A program made the position numbers and the translations under genes. Shown here piece after piece: positions 22,745 through 39,419 of a stretch of DNA of 64,000 nt. Numbering within the stretch: position 1 is the first letter of the stretch; every line of letters begins with the position of its first letter. Origin of the DNA: Benincasa hispida. Lineage: Eukaryota; Streptophyta; Magnoliopsida; Cucurbitales; Cucurbitaceae. Under the pieces are notes generated by a model. The model was given only the letters and a program-made list of their open reading frames with translations, was not told the DNA's origin and ran no database searches. The stretch covers positions 26,718,152 through 26,782,151 of the forward strand of contig NC_052350.1 in NCBI RefSeq assembly GCF_009727055.1, written 5' to 3'.

Positions 22745-23880
22745 AACAATTATTAGTGACATTAGTGATAGAACTTAGATAGATATCGGTCATATTCATG
22801 TATTAGTGATATTAATTTAGGTAGATATCAGCGGTAGATTTCTATTATTGATAGTCATGATAAAACTTTTTCAATAATAGCTATTGATAGTTTTGAGTGT
22901 TAGTCTTTCAAAATCGATACTCACTAATGAAAGTCTATTAGTGATAGCCACTAATTTTCTATCATTGATAGCTTAATCTTTGATGATTTTTTCAACAATT
23001 AATATCCACTTATAGAAGTAAATGCCTAGAAGTTAACTAATAGCATGTTATCAGTTACATAAGCTATCAACGAGGACATGTTATTTTATGGTAAAAAGGA
23101 ATTATATAAGTTATCTTTAATAGCATGTTATCCATGATAGAAGCTATCATCGATAACTACGATATAAATGATATCAGTAATAGAATTTAGGTGATATCCA
23201 TATATCAATGATATTGATAATATAAAGTCAATTCCATTTGATGAAAGTCTATTATTGATAACTACTACTAAAAGTTATCGATGATAGCCACTGATTGAAG
23301 CAATCAATGATAGTCATAGCTATCAGTGATATCTGTATATCAATTATATGACTTAAGTATATATCAATAAAATGAATGATATTAATGATATTGGTGATTA
23401 GTTAGGTAAATATCAGAGATAGCCACTTATAAACCTCTTGTTGATAGACTTCTATCACTAATAGCTTTAAGTGTTAATCTTTTAAAGATGACAGTTTCCT
23501 TTCAAAAGTTGATAACTACTCATAAAAGTCTATCATTGATATTCACTGATAGCCTTAGGTGTTAATATTTTAATTTGATTACAATTGATCAAAGTGTATT
23601 AATGATAGTAATTGAAAACTGATAGTAAATTGAAAGGTGATATTGCAAGTGTTACTATTTTAAAATTGTATTAATATTTCTTAAATTGAAAGCTGATATC
23701 AGCTATCATTGATAGCAATTGATAGTAGTTATTAGTGATAGTTTTCAATTTGAGAAAACTGGAAGAAGGAGTGCAAGATGTTGGGTTGCGTGTGGCCTTT
23801 TTAGTCGTTTACCTATATAACTATCACTGATAGCTACAATCAGTGATATCTGGTGCTAATTTTTTACCATATCTCTAATA
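22745..23880. repeat. Palindromic TATCAnTGATA motif field, large
   Basis: Dozens of GATAG/CTATC words in both orientations, often paired as TATCA-N-TGATA (for example near 23,290, 23,320, 23,705 and 23,830), separated by 10-60 bp of AT-rich sequence. There is no fixed period, so it is a field of short palindromes, not a simple satellite. It lies about 0.9 kb upstream of the glyoxalase gene. Confidence 0.75.
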
Positions 23881-24239
23881 TGTTTATCTTCGTTCTACAT
23901 TTTTTTTTTTATTATTTTAGATCTGATTATTATTTGTGTAACTGGCCTTTAAGATTTTAAGTGCATCGCAGACTGTCAGACATTAATTAGAAAAAATATC
24001 GAGTTTTTTTAGTACACCAAAAAACTATCATACATCAATCAAGAAGCATACTAGAATTTTGAGTGCTTCAAGAGACTATATCAATCTATTAAAAAGGGTT
24101 ACTAAATTTCAGAATTCAATCAACCTTCAATTTCAAATGGACGGTGGATTGAGGGGGAAAGGAGAGAAATTGATGAGAATGAATTTAGGGATTATTTTAT
24201 TGGGCAATTAGTACGGTTAAATATTGATTTCGGTTCGAT

Positions 24240-24241
<2 letters not shown>

Positions 24242-24291
<50 letters not shown>
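24242..24291 (+). repeat. Poly(T) tract, 50 nt
   Basis: An uninterrupted run of 50 T about 500 bp upstream of the glyoxalase start codon. It could be the poly(A) tail of a minus-strand retroposed copy or a simple repeat; no parent sequence is recognised beside it. The length may be imprecise in the assembly. Confidence 0.9.
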
Positions 24292-24294
<3 letters not shown>

Positions 24295-24603
24295 ATATCT
24301 GCAAATAAAAGAGGTTGATGACATGCATGCAAATTTGAATTTATGTTTAGTCATCCTTGCAACTGTCCCTATTTTCAACATAGAGGCCCATATCCTGGCA
24401 GAGTGGCAGTCCAGCCCAATATCAGCCATTTAAGTCGGCTCCAAAGGAGGAAGATATCCAAGATCGGGATAGCATATCCAAGAAAACAAACAGAACATGC
24501 ACAGGTGGACGCGAGCCAGAGAGCAATCTTTTTCTGGTACAGGCCTTTTCGCATGGCGCTGATAGAGAAAGTGGAAGAAGCTATTCGAATCTCTCGCCAT
24601 CGC

Positions 24604-24637
24604 TTTCTTCTTCTTCTTCTCCTCCTCCTCCTCCTCA
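24604..24637 (+). repeat. CTT/CTC microsatellite in probable 5' leader
   Basis: Consecutive TTC and TCC triplets about 160 bp before the glyoxalase ATG. Such pyrimidine microsatellites are common in plant 5' leaders. The transcription start was not located. Confidence 0.8.
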
Positions 24638-24798
24638 TTACGAAGGCTCAAAATCGCGGCAATTTGTAGGATAATCGGTGAAGATAAGAAGATACAAAAA
24701 TTGAGTTTGGAGAAATCTGTTGGCAACGAGTTATTCTGTTTCTCATTCAGAATTTCACAGTTCGTGTTGGAATTGAGCCGAAGTGACAGAACGGAGTG

Positions 24799-29051
<4,253 letters not shown>

Positions 29052-29999
29052 GTGAGAGAATGTTTGGATTACAGCCTGCAAGAAGGGATCCAGTCCCAGC
29101 TTGAACTTGAAAATAATTCTATATGCTTGCGTCTAGTTCTGCCCTGATTGAATATAGAAATTTTGTCTTGTATATGTCTTGACAGTTCGGTATTAGGCTT
29201 GACATAATGATATGATGATTTTGTGTATTTATAGGCTTTGAAAGGTCTTCCTACATGAGTTATAATGAGTTCAATGTAATTTTTATTTATCAATTTAGAC
29301 AAGTAGATTCCTGGCACAAAATTTTGATACCAAATTATGTTTAAGTTTCATGTCTCTTTAATGGAAATATGTCAGGTTGGCACTTGTGCAGCTATTGACT
29401 TCGATTGCTTCTAAATGAATTGATTGATATATGCAGTCTACGATATTAACTATACAAGGAACTTGATTTAAGTTAAATTACCATGGGTTGTTTAATAAGT
29501 TCTCTAATTTCTAAAGTCTTTAATAGGTTTGTTAACTTTTGATTTTCTGTTTTATAGATTTTGGAATTTTAAAAATGCTCAGTAATTTATTTGTAAATAT
29601 AGAATTTTAAAAAATTATATCGATTTATTTGATGTCTAATGATATTTTTGTCATATAATTTTTGGCAGGTTCATAAATTTTAAATAAAATATCTATAGGT
29701 TAAAAAGATCTATACACAAATTAATTTGTAAAGGGAAAGTGAAGAAATCTTTAAAAAGAAAATTATTAAAATACAAATTTTATCTCTATTTAAGTTTCAT
29801 TTTATTTTAAGTTTTAATTCATATACTGTCTTCAATTTAACTATTGTGCTTTTACATTTTATTTGTCGGATCTTGAGAACATACATATTGATGAGAGAAT
29901 ATACTTCAAAATTTTATTTTGAATTTATATATTATCTTATTTTCATAATTTTAGTTATTTTATTATAATATTATATTTTATCCAAGATATATTCCTGTT
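29052..29999 (+). other. Glyoxalase 3' untranslated region and spacer
   Basis: The first ~230 bp after the stop read as a plant 3' leader, with T-rich and ATG-repeat elements and 'ttcaatgtaatttttattt' near 29,272 as a plausible polyadenylation zone. No canonical AATAAA is well placed. 29,340-29,999 is AT-rich spacer with no gene. Confidence 0.45.
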
Positions 30000-32690
30000 G
30001 TGCTCCTCAATTTTATAACAGGTTGTCGACACAAATTAGAATTCGCAGCCCTTGATAATAATGACAATAATTATTTATCATGGGTACTTGATGCCGAAAT
30101 CTATCTGGATGCTATGAACCTGGGAGAAACAATTAAAGAAGAAAATACAACGATCATTCAAGAAAAAGCAAAAGTCATAATTTTCCTTCATCATCATTTT
30201 CACAATTGATTGAAAATGGAGTATATTACAAGAAAAGATCCTCGTATCTGGGGAAAAATCGAAAGAGAGGTATCATCATAAAAAACAGTCATTCTTCCTA
30301 AAGTTCGTTATGAGTAGATGCATTTAAGACGGTAAGATTTTAAATCAATAACTGATTACAATTCCACATTATTTAAAATCAGTTCAAAATTGTTGTTTGA
30401 GAAAAAATATGCTCTTATATCAGCAATATTGAAATAAATGTTTTAAACAATATTCTGAACTAATTTCATGTCTTCTTGTGGTCGAACAAAATTATGAGTT
30501 GTTGTTGAAGAACCACAAATCTTGACCAACTGGTACAACATCACTCCCTGAAGTAAATGTTGTGAATGTTAATAATTGTGGTCGAGGTCATGGTATCGTA
30601 ATCGTAGGAGAGGAATAAATTATTATTATTTTCGTGGTGGTCATTCTAATCATTCAAATTTCAAAAGAACCACGCAGAATGATGATCACAAAGGAAAAAC
30701 TCCACAAGATAAGAGTTCAAAAAATGTTGAATAAATACTTCTAATGTGGAATGACTGGGCATTGGTCACGTTTTTGTTGTACATCAAAAGATATCTATTA
30801 AGTCTCCCTAAAGGAAAAAAAGAAGGATGTAGAACAAATTTTGCATACCAGGATAATGATGTATTTGACCCATCCCGTATAAAAAATTTGGATGTTACGA
30901 ACTTCTTTAAATCTCCTAAAGAAAAGATTGACACAGTTGATGGAACATCAATTGTTACTTTTGAGAATATCTAGACTTAATGTTGTTGTTTTTTTTTTTA
31001 ATTTATCTTCATGTTTTTTTTAGTGAATATTATCTTTTGTATATTCCAAGTGTTATTTTTATTATTATAATTACTTTCTTTTAACGAAGAAACATGGATA
31101 ATTTTCATATATTGGGTGATTAAAAAATGAGCAAAGAAGATCTATGTCTGGTAGACAGTGCAATTACACACAATACTTACAAGTAAAAAATACTTTTCCA
31201 AATTGACAATGCTGAAACCAAAAGTAAATACAATATCAGGTTCTGCAAACTTAATAAAAAGTTTTGGAGAAGCAAATATTATTTTGCCTAGAGGAGCAAA
31301 ATTTACAATTGACAAGACATTGTCCTCTAGTCAATCAAAGAGAAATTTACTAGGTTTTAAAAATATAATGACAATGGTTTATTGAGATTGATAAAAAGAA
31401 TAAGATAGAGTATCTTGATATCATATCTACTGTCTCACATGAAAATTTTATACTGGAAAAGTTATTTGCATTATCTTTTAAATTGTATTATACTCGTATA
31501 CGAGTAATTGAAACATATGCAACAATGAACCTAAAGTTCATGAATCCAGATATATTTACTATTAGCCATGAGAAAATGGGTCATCTAGGGTCTATAATGA
31601 TGAGAAGAATTATTGAGAATTCACGTGGACATCCATTGAAGAGACAGAAAATTCTTTAATCTAATGAATTATCATGGGATGCTTGCTCTCAAGGCAAATT
31701 AATCATTAGACCATCACCAGCTAAAGTGAAAACTGAATCACCTGCATTTTTAGAACGAATTCATGGTGATATATGTGAACCTATTAACCCACAAATTAGA
31801 GCATTTAGATATTTTATGGTATTAATAGAAGCATCCAATAGATGGTTGCATGTGTTCTTATTATTAAGTCAAAATCTTGCATTTGCAAGATTACTTGCTC
31901 AAATAATTAAGTTAAAAGCACAATTCCTTGATTATACAATTAAGAACATTTGTCTTGATAATGTGATGAATTTACATCCCAAACTTTTGATAATTATTAT
32001 ATGTCAATTGGGATAGTGTTGAACATCCTATTGCTCATGTTCATACGCAAAATGGTTTAGCAAAATAATTTATAAAACATTTACAATTAATTACTAGACC
32101 AATGCTTATGAGAGCCAAGTTTCCTACATCTATATGGAGACATGCTATTTTGCATGCAGCATCACTTGTACGCATTAGGTCAATAGCTTATCATAAATAC
32201 GCGTTATTACAATTAGCTTACAGTCATAGAAAAATATTATCATCTAAGAATTTTTTTTATGTCCAGTATATGTTCCAATTGCTCTACCACAATATACTAA
32301 GATGTGTCTTCAAATGGGGTTAGGAATATATGTTGGATATGATTCCCTATCAATTATTAAATATCTTGAACCCTGACGATAGATGTATTTACTGCACGAT
32401 TTGCTGATTATCATCTTAGTGAGACAAATTTTTCAACATTGTGGGGAGGAATTAAGAAGTTGGAAAAATAATTATATGGAAAGAATTGTTATTGTCTTAT
32501 TTAGATCTCCGTACAGATCAATGTGAACTTAAAGTTCAGAAGATAATTCATTTGCAGAAAATTGGTTACAAATGCATTATAGATACAAAGAAAGTAAGTA
32601 AATCAAATATACCAGTTGCAAATGTGTTGGTGTCGACAATCAACAAGCGGAAGCAATCAAAATCTTGAACATTCTAATTCCATTAATTTT
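30000..32690 (+). pseudogene. Decayed Ty1/copia gag-pol remnant
   Basis: Broken frames follow copia order. Gag starts near 30,020 with L-E-F-A-A-L-D and Y-L-S-W-V-L-D-A-E-I; a K-D-P-R-x-W block follows. A gag Cys knuckle region lies at 30,730-30,780. A protease-like L-V-D-S-A-I-T-H-T-I lies at 31,150. The pre-integrase and integrase part (31,540-32,020) keeps H-G-D-I-C and a loose F-R-Y-F-M-V-L-I-E-A. Scattered RT-linked text runs to about 32,660. There are at least eight frame breaks, no complete domain and no flanking LTR pair. This is a different copia lineage from the two elements at 33,857-52,500, and the oldest-looking of the three. Confidence 0.75.
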
Positions 32691-32695
32691 AGAGA

Positions 32696-33856
32696 TGAAG
32701 TATGTAAGGTCAGGAAAAATGAAATAGGGTTTCAAAATTCATACTTTTGAAGAATCCTCCAAATGTTTCAAAAACCCAGTTTGATCTTTTTTCCAATAGA
32801 TTATAGACCATCACTTGATCTTTCCCACTATTTTCTTGACCCTTAGATTGGATTGTGGGATCCAAAATGACATTAACTTTAAAGGATTTTGGAGGATTGA
32901 AGAGGTTATTTGTGTTCAACATGAAAGAACAATCTCTCTAAAAATGAACTTGCATGAACCACTTTCAGCAATTAAATTCTAATTTTAATATGAAATTAAC
33001 GTGCAAATCAATTGCATCTTTGGTTGACAACAAACCCATTTAAAATTGAGTAGATAATTGGTGTTATCTTAAGTGGAAAAAATTCAACTTTCAATTTCTC
33101 TTATTTAAATTAACTTTCATTAATTTAAAAGAAAAATTGCATTTCATAAACGGTAATTTTATAAATAAAAAAAATAATTCAAAAAAATAATTTTAAATAA
33201 ATTTAATTTTAAACGATTAATTAAATAATTTAATATCAAATATTAAATTAGTCAAACACCAATTCTAAATATGAATATTTATTCACGTAATTAATATTTA
33301 AATCATATTTAAATATTCTTCAACTCTCCAATTTCGTTTATTCGATAATTAAAAGTTTAATTAGATAAAATTATTAATTATATGTGATATAATTAATAAT
33401 TTTCTTAATTCGAATTTGAACGTTTCAAATTTTCTCATCACACTATTTTAAGGTTTAGTCTGTTTACGAGCTAGTAGGATGAACTAATGAATTTACAAAT
33501 CATGAGCTTCAATGATCTGAGATTAATTGGCTAAACTCTTTTAACTGACTTGATTAACATTCGTTAACTACTAGGTCACTCCACCAAAGCCCGATAACTG
33601 CACTCTTCTCATTGTAAATATATTTGTGTCCACTTGATATAATCATAATTAGTAAATTGATCCTTCACAGGTTATTCATCTTAATAGTTGCGTCAAAATT
33701 ACTGTTTTATCCCTGTAATACGTTTTGCTCCTTAAGTCTCCATTGTTCCACTAATGAACAATTGGTCTATGGTCCTACCAATAAACCGAGTACTTCTTAG
33801 TCATAGAGAGGGTGAGACCCCTTTGTTCAAAACTAGGAGTCAGTACTTAAGGGAAC
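32696..33856 (-). mobile_element. Copia LTR, minus strand, split by the next LTR
   Basis: On the minus strand it shows the family blocks: 'gtaattatatg..ataatta' near 33,380-33,400, the 'gtgcagttatcgggctttgg' block near 33,585-33,605, and the 'ttgaacaaaggggtctcac' block near 33,810-33,830. It stops exactly where the + strand LTR begins (33,857). Its missing 5' part (TGTTGG end) is not found on the far side. The left limit, 'tgaagtatg' at 32,696, is tentative. Confidence 0.65.
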
Positions 33857-34874
33857 TGTTGGGGTTGATGCCCTAAATCTCGTAGGGTCTTGTAGTTTGT
33901 AAACACCTGTATGAACAAACGCTTGTGATGTAATAATATGAGATATTTTCTTCACTGTTATCTATGAAATATGGGATATTTTAGTTGCATTAACCACAAA
34001 CCAATAAACTAAGATCCTGGTTATCGTTGTAACTTAAGCATGTATGTGGAGACATATAAGTGGATCATGCCTTAAGTGATAACCTAAATGGTCTGTAGTA
34101 TATAGATAAATGAAGGAAACTTTATCCTGATGATACTATAGATACGACCCGCTTTGTAGATGTTACAAGTGTTGTAAAGTGCTATAGATGGTCTGATCCT
34201 GATCATTCATATGTAGACCAGACCACGAAATGTTTAGTCTCGTTATATAACGCCGTTCATGACAGAGACTTTCATTTCACTAGGATGACCATAGGTAACA
34301 TGACCTTAATCCTGAGTGAATTGGAAACTTCTGCCTATGAGGGCGATCCTTTGATTTGCATGGGTGCGAGTCGCCAAATTGCCGACTCAAACCTACCACT
34401 TTGGGGATTCGTCTGATTGGGAAACTGGAAACTCAGCTACACAAGATGAAATTCTGTGAAACTCGGATGTCAATTTCCCTACTTAAGTAGGTAATTAAAG
34501 AAATTCACTAATTATAAGTTAAATCTTATATTAAAGAGAAGGAAAATTCTAAATGTTGGAATAGATTTTCCTTGAGTAGCTAAGATAAGCCTTAACTAGT
34601 GAAAATTTAGCTAAGTGTAAAGTCAAAAGAAACCATGTGTTGGGTGTTAGAAACATTGACGCATGAGATGAGGTTAAATGTAGAGGTTAAAAGAGATTAA
34701 GCATTGAAGTCAATGACAACTATGTGTTGAGCTTGGGAGGTTGGACGCATGTTGGCCGAAGTGTTGGCAAGAGGCATTGCCCAAAAGTTGCTCACGCATT
34801 GAGGTTACGTGAGCGAGAGCGAGAGAGCGAGACATTAAATGCAAGGCACTGAGAAAATGGTCATGTAGTTACAA

Positions 34875-35335
34875 GCGGCGCTAAACGATTTGAAGTGATG
34901 TGCTAGACGATAGAGCTACACGATAGGTGATAGCACTACATGATCGGTGTAAGTGCTAGACGATAAGCGTAGAAGCTAGACGATAACGCTAGACGATAAC
35001 ACTAGACGATAGCGTTAAACGATGAGCTTGGGCACTAGACGAAAGGCATATACGCTAGACGATGCGTTATGCATGGGCACTAGGCGACATACGCAAGCAT
35101 TACACGATGGTGCTACACGATGAGCGTGAGCGCTATACGATAGGCAGAGCACTAGACGATGGACGTTGCACGATAGACACAGATGCTAGACAATGGTGCT
35201 ACACGATAAGCGGATGCGCTAGACGATGGGCATGATGCTTTAAACGATAGCTGTCAATGCTATACGATGGAGCTATATAATAGACACGGAAGCTATGCGA
35301 TAGGCTATGCACTAGACGATGAGCGTCAACGAGAT
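34875..35335 (+). repeat. Degenerate CTAGACGAT motif array
   Basis: More than 25 copies of a 9-10-bp word, GCTAGACGAT or GCTA(T/C)ACGAT, recur every 10-25 bp with G/C-rich linkers such as 'gagcgtgagcg'. Weaker copies continue at 36,445-36,640 and 37,400-37,750 (outside the LTR, in the leader). Neither unit nor spacing is fixed, so it is not an ordinary tandem satellite. It is clearly richer in CpG than its surroundings. Confidence 0.8.
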
Positions 35336-35415
35336 CATTAACAGTGAGAGATACGTGATAGAGAGATCGTTAAGATTGAGAGATAAACGATAGCGAGATC
35401 GTTGAGAGTGAGAGA

Positions 35416-35579
35416 TGTCACACTATGTCCCGAGCTGCCTCCTGAGCACGAGGGGAGGCGTGAGGGACCACAGATACCACCCTTTTGTGATACCTACTAA
35501 AAAGGAAAAAATGGTGGTATCTGTGGTCTTTCACACCTCGTCTCGGGCTCAGAAGGTGGACTCGGAGTGGGGTGTGACA
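35416..35579. mobile_element. 164-bp hairpin element with TGTCACAC ends
   Basis: Left arm begins TGTCACAC, right arm ends GTGTGACA. The arms (about 65 nt each) pair through matching blocks including ACCACAGATACCACC and its complement, with an A-rich loop. The arm resembles the outer end of some plant LTRs, so it may be two LTR ends joined head to head or a small foldback MITE. The open frame across it is incidental. Confidence 0.7.
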
Positions 35580-37089
35580 AATTCACTCCTTCCCCGAAGC
35601 AGGGGTAAGTAGATAGATTGCTCCCTTAAGGGTTGATTCTGGGGCTTGAACGATGTGACGTCACACACTTTCTCATGGCCCGAGAGGTGTTCACTCATAG
35701 TAGGACTATGATGTTCATTAGAGGAATCGGTGGTACTTAAGAAGTTAGATGTAACTACAAAGACAAAAAGGTAAATTGGCCCAGTTGTACTTATGAGTGA
35801 TCTGTGAAGGGTTATCGTACTGTTGATTGGTTATATCCAATGGACACAAAAATATATCTGTAGTGAGAAGAGTGCAGCTGTCGGTCAAGTGGAGTGTCTG
35901 GCAGTTAATGGATGGTGAATTTTGTGATTAAAGAGTTTAGTCAGTTATTCACATACCGTTGGAGCTTCAAGCTACAGGTCCATAAGGTCCCTTTGGTAGC
36001 TCAATGGATTCAAGTTGAGGATCAGTTTTTGGGTTAGTTTGAAGTGTTCAAATTAACAAGAGGGAATTTGATTATATATGATATAATTAAACTAGTTCAA
36101 TTATATGTGATATAATTGATTTGATGTATTAGATATATTAATTGGAGGATTTGATATAAATATGATTTATATTAAATAAAGGAGAAAAGAACTATGGTTT
36201 AAGTATTACATATGATGTGATATTAAAACTATTGGTCATAACTATAATATGATAAGTTAGTTATTATATTTATTTATAATAAAACAATTATGAGATAATT
36301 TTTTAGTTGGTTATTTATTTTCTCCTTTAACCGTGCAAGTGGGAGGTTAATTTTATTTTTTTAATAACTGAAAGATAAAATGAAAACTGTTTTCATTTTA
36401 TGAACAATCTCTTCATTATCAGATTTACTAATCATTTTGCTCACGAAAGACTATACGATAGCCCTCACGAGAGACTAAATGATCGAACGAGATTTGCTAG
36501 ACGATTGACTCTAAACGATTGAACGAGAGACTAAACGATTAGCTAGACGCTTGCTCACGAGAGAAAGATATCACTAGACGATTGGCTAGACAATTCTCAC
36601 GAGAACGAGAGATTACTAAGCGATCAAGTACTTTAAGTCTATGCGATAGACAAAACCTTTCTCCCACTTACTTGATCGTGTAGTTCGATCGTTTTTTTCC
36701 TCCTCCCCTCTAAAAATTTACACAAAACCCACACCTCCTGGATTCTCACTCAGAGAATACTAAGGTTGTCGAGTGGTAGTGTCAAGGGTTATTGTTCGTG
36801 GATCAGACAGTTCGTGATTGTGACGAGAGCGTGAGATTGTTGTTCGATTGCTCACGAGAGCGAGAGATTGTTGTATATTTGCTCACGAGAGTGAGAGATT
36901 TTCAGAAGAAGAGTTCTTCAAAGGTATGTCTCTCAATTCCTTTTGTATTTGATTAAGAAAACATGTTGTAATTTTCTTTAAAATGCATAATTGTTATTGT
37001 ATGTTTGTGAGTGCATTTATTCTTAAATAATGGGCTTTGAAAGATCTTGTTTTTGCTTACTGGTTCTCTTGAATAAGAGTTTCTTCAAT

Positions 37090-37102
37090 TGGTAACAGAG
37101 CC
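37090..37102 (+). promoter_or_regulatory. Copia primer-binding site, tRNA-Met type
   Basis: TGGTAACAGAGCC two bases after the LTR end. The common copia site is TGGTATCAGAGC, with one mismatch here. It defines the LTR's 3' boundary and the orientation of element A. Confidence 0.8.
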
Positions 37103-39419
37103 AGGTTTTGATATTCCAAATCCATTGCTATATTGAATTGCATTTACATTCTTGGTGGGTGCTAAGCATGTCTACATTATGTTTAAATGTTAAATGTATC
37201 TATGGATGTAGATTAATGGAGTTTCTGAGATGATTACCTCTTGTTATTGCTTTCTTTTACATATTCAAAGTTGTAAGGGCCCCTGTGTTTTTGGGCATAT
37301 TAACTTGCTAATGAGTCTGTAACTCAAAGAGTTTGAGTTTGTTCGAGTCGCTCATGATGAGATGCAAATTACTTTAAGGAAGAACCAAACCAAGAGTTAG
37401 TCAGATCGTGTAAACGATAGAGGTAAACGATCGTTGAGTATGGGATACTCGTTGCATGGTAGGCGCACACATTAAGTGATCGTGTAGGCCAGCATGCTTC
37501 ACCACATAGTCATTGGCTACATGATCACTCGATAAATGTTACAAGGCGCTTGCTCCTCGATCATCTAGATAATCATGCTTCGTTGCGTAGTAGTCATCTA
37601 CAAGATCGTTTAGGCTTGGGTTTAAACTTGGTGTGTTGTACGATCGAGTGGCCTACATGCTTCATCGCATAGTCAAAGTTACTCGATCATTGCTATACGA
37701 TCGTGGTTACTTGACCAACTTTACTAGATGATCCCATGCAAAAGCTATACGATTAGGGAGCAAGGCTTTGCCCGAGCGGTTCAAGACCCGGTTTACCTGT
37801 TTGAACCGGTTTGCTCGATGGTTTTATGTAATAGATAGTATTTTATTTTCGGTTTTTTTAAGGCTAATCATCCCGGTCCATTAATTTTGTTTAATTATAT
37901 GTCATATAGTATGTCATATAGTTTTAAATCCCACCATAAGTTATGCATTGGTCATGCATCATTTCTATATTGTAAGAGTTATGATATAGTACCTCGCATG
38001 ATTAAATTACATAAGAGCATGCTCATGCATCTATGCATGCATTAAGCATATTCATACATCATCTTTATATTATAAATGTTATAGTGTAAGGGTATATGGA
38101 AGCATGTATGCTTATTTCATTACTTCTTTATATAAGAGTTATATATATAGTAATGAATGGATATTGCATGAAGCATGACACATAGGTTAAATTTATAAGA
38201 GTTAGAAATATCTAGTCTAACTTAGCAATGTGGATGATTTTGGTTGTTTCATTCTATAAGTGTTATAATGGAAATTAGAACTAAAATCAATAAGAAAAAC
38301 ATGCATGCAAACTTAGACTTGAATCATGTTTTAAAATAGTTTTAAAATTTGATGGAGATAGACCTAAGATCACGGTTCTAATGAGATTAGAAACCTAAGT
38401 TAATCTTTTAATAAGTTTAATAGGATTAAATTGACTAATAAAAGATTAAATTTGTACCACATCTATCTATAAGGAACCTTTTGTCTAAGGCAGGTTCTGT
38501 CTAGGTTGGGGTATTTTTGGTGACAGAAACGAAACACCCCTACCTAGGAACATACCTGGAAAGGTGAATTAGATAGATTTGTTGCATGCATGCATATTTG
38601 ATGATAGTCCATTAAAGTGTTTAATGGGACTTGATTCGAACTTGTTTAATTATCAAAAGCAAACGTTGTTTTTTAGCAAATTAAACTCACACTTAGATAA
38701 AATCAGTAGTCGGATTGTCTAAGTTAATGAATCCCTAGGTAGAACATTCAGTGGGAGGTACTTGGGGTATATGATACTTCACTTAAACCACTTCACATTT
38801 CTCCCTAATATTCACACCGTAAAGCCTATCATCGGCCTCGAGGCACCCTGAGAGTGTCCCCCTAAAGGATGGTGTTTGGATAGGTCAATACTAAGGTGAA
38901 TGGAGAGAATGTTCATAGTAAGTGGGAGGGAGACGTGTGACAACATATCCCACGGTCTCTCTCATTAATTTGAATAACGTTTTGTGCATCGCCTCGAGGC
39001 ACCCTAGGAGTGTCCCCCGCAGTTTTGCATGACTCTTTATCTGATCTCCTATATAGGATAAGATCGCTTTAGTCTCTTTTCTTAATTTGCTTTTTCCCTA
39101 CAATGGGCACATTAGGGCAGGACTCTAAGGCCTAAAATGAGATGTTATACTTACGCAGAATTATTAAGGGTTAACAGTTCTGGACTGAAAAATGTTGACT
39201 GTTACAAGAGTTGTTTCTGTCTAATGGTTGAGAATGTCTCATCCCAGTGAAGGGGCACTTGATCACCCTAATGGTGACTTTTGTCCGAGGCATTATTGCA
39301 AAATAAATGTCATTTCACTTAGGGTACATAAGAACCATTATGCTAAAACTAAAATTGGTGTTAAAAGTGGTAATGCATAGACTTATTAAGTTTGTTCATG
39401 TTTTTTCAGTAACTATAAA
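37103..39419 (+). other. Element A leader (between primer site and gag)
   Basis: 2.3 kb without coding potential. It includes CTAGACGAT-like words up to about 37,750, then 'tatgtcatatagttttaaa.cccacc' near 37,890-37,930, which recurs in element B's leader at 47,715-47,745. A pair of 'cctcgaggcaccct..gagtgtccccc' blocks lies at 38,837 and 38,992. The leader's similarity to 47,648-49,070 shows that A and B belong to one family. Confidence 0.6.

Larger units (their letters stand above)
33857..37087 (+). mobile_element. Unusually long copia LTR (3.2 kb), 5' LTR of element A
   Basis: It starts TGTTGGGGTTGATGCCCTAA and ends TTTCTTCA, followed after two bases by a tRNA-Met-type primer site. Family blocks flank an insertion: normal LTR text breaks off near 34,460 at 'atgaaattctgtg' and resumes near 35,578 at 'aaattcactccttccccg'. 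The inserted ~1.1 kb contains the CTAGACGAT motif array and a terminal hairpin. The 3' third again has the motif and repeated 'ctcacgagagcgagagatt' units (36,450-36,895). Relatives in this window are about 1.6-1.9 kb. Confidence 0.8.

Noticed and set aside
24217..24433. Open frames with poly-Phe or poly-Lys on both strands
   Set aside because: They exist only because of the 50-nt poly(T) run.
35415..35612. 65-codon open frame in the LTR
   Set aside because: Covers the palindromic hairpin; both arms read as unrelated text.
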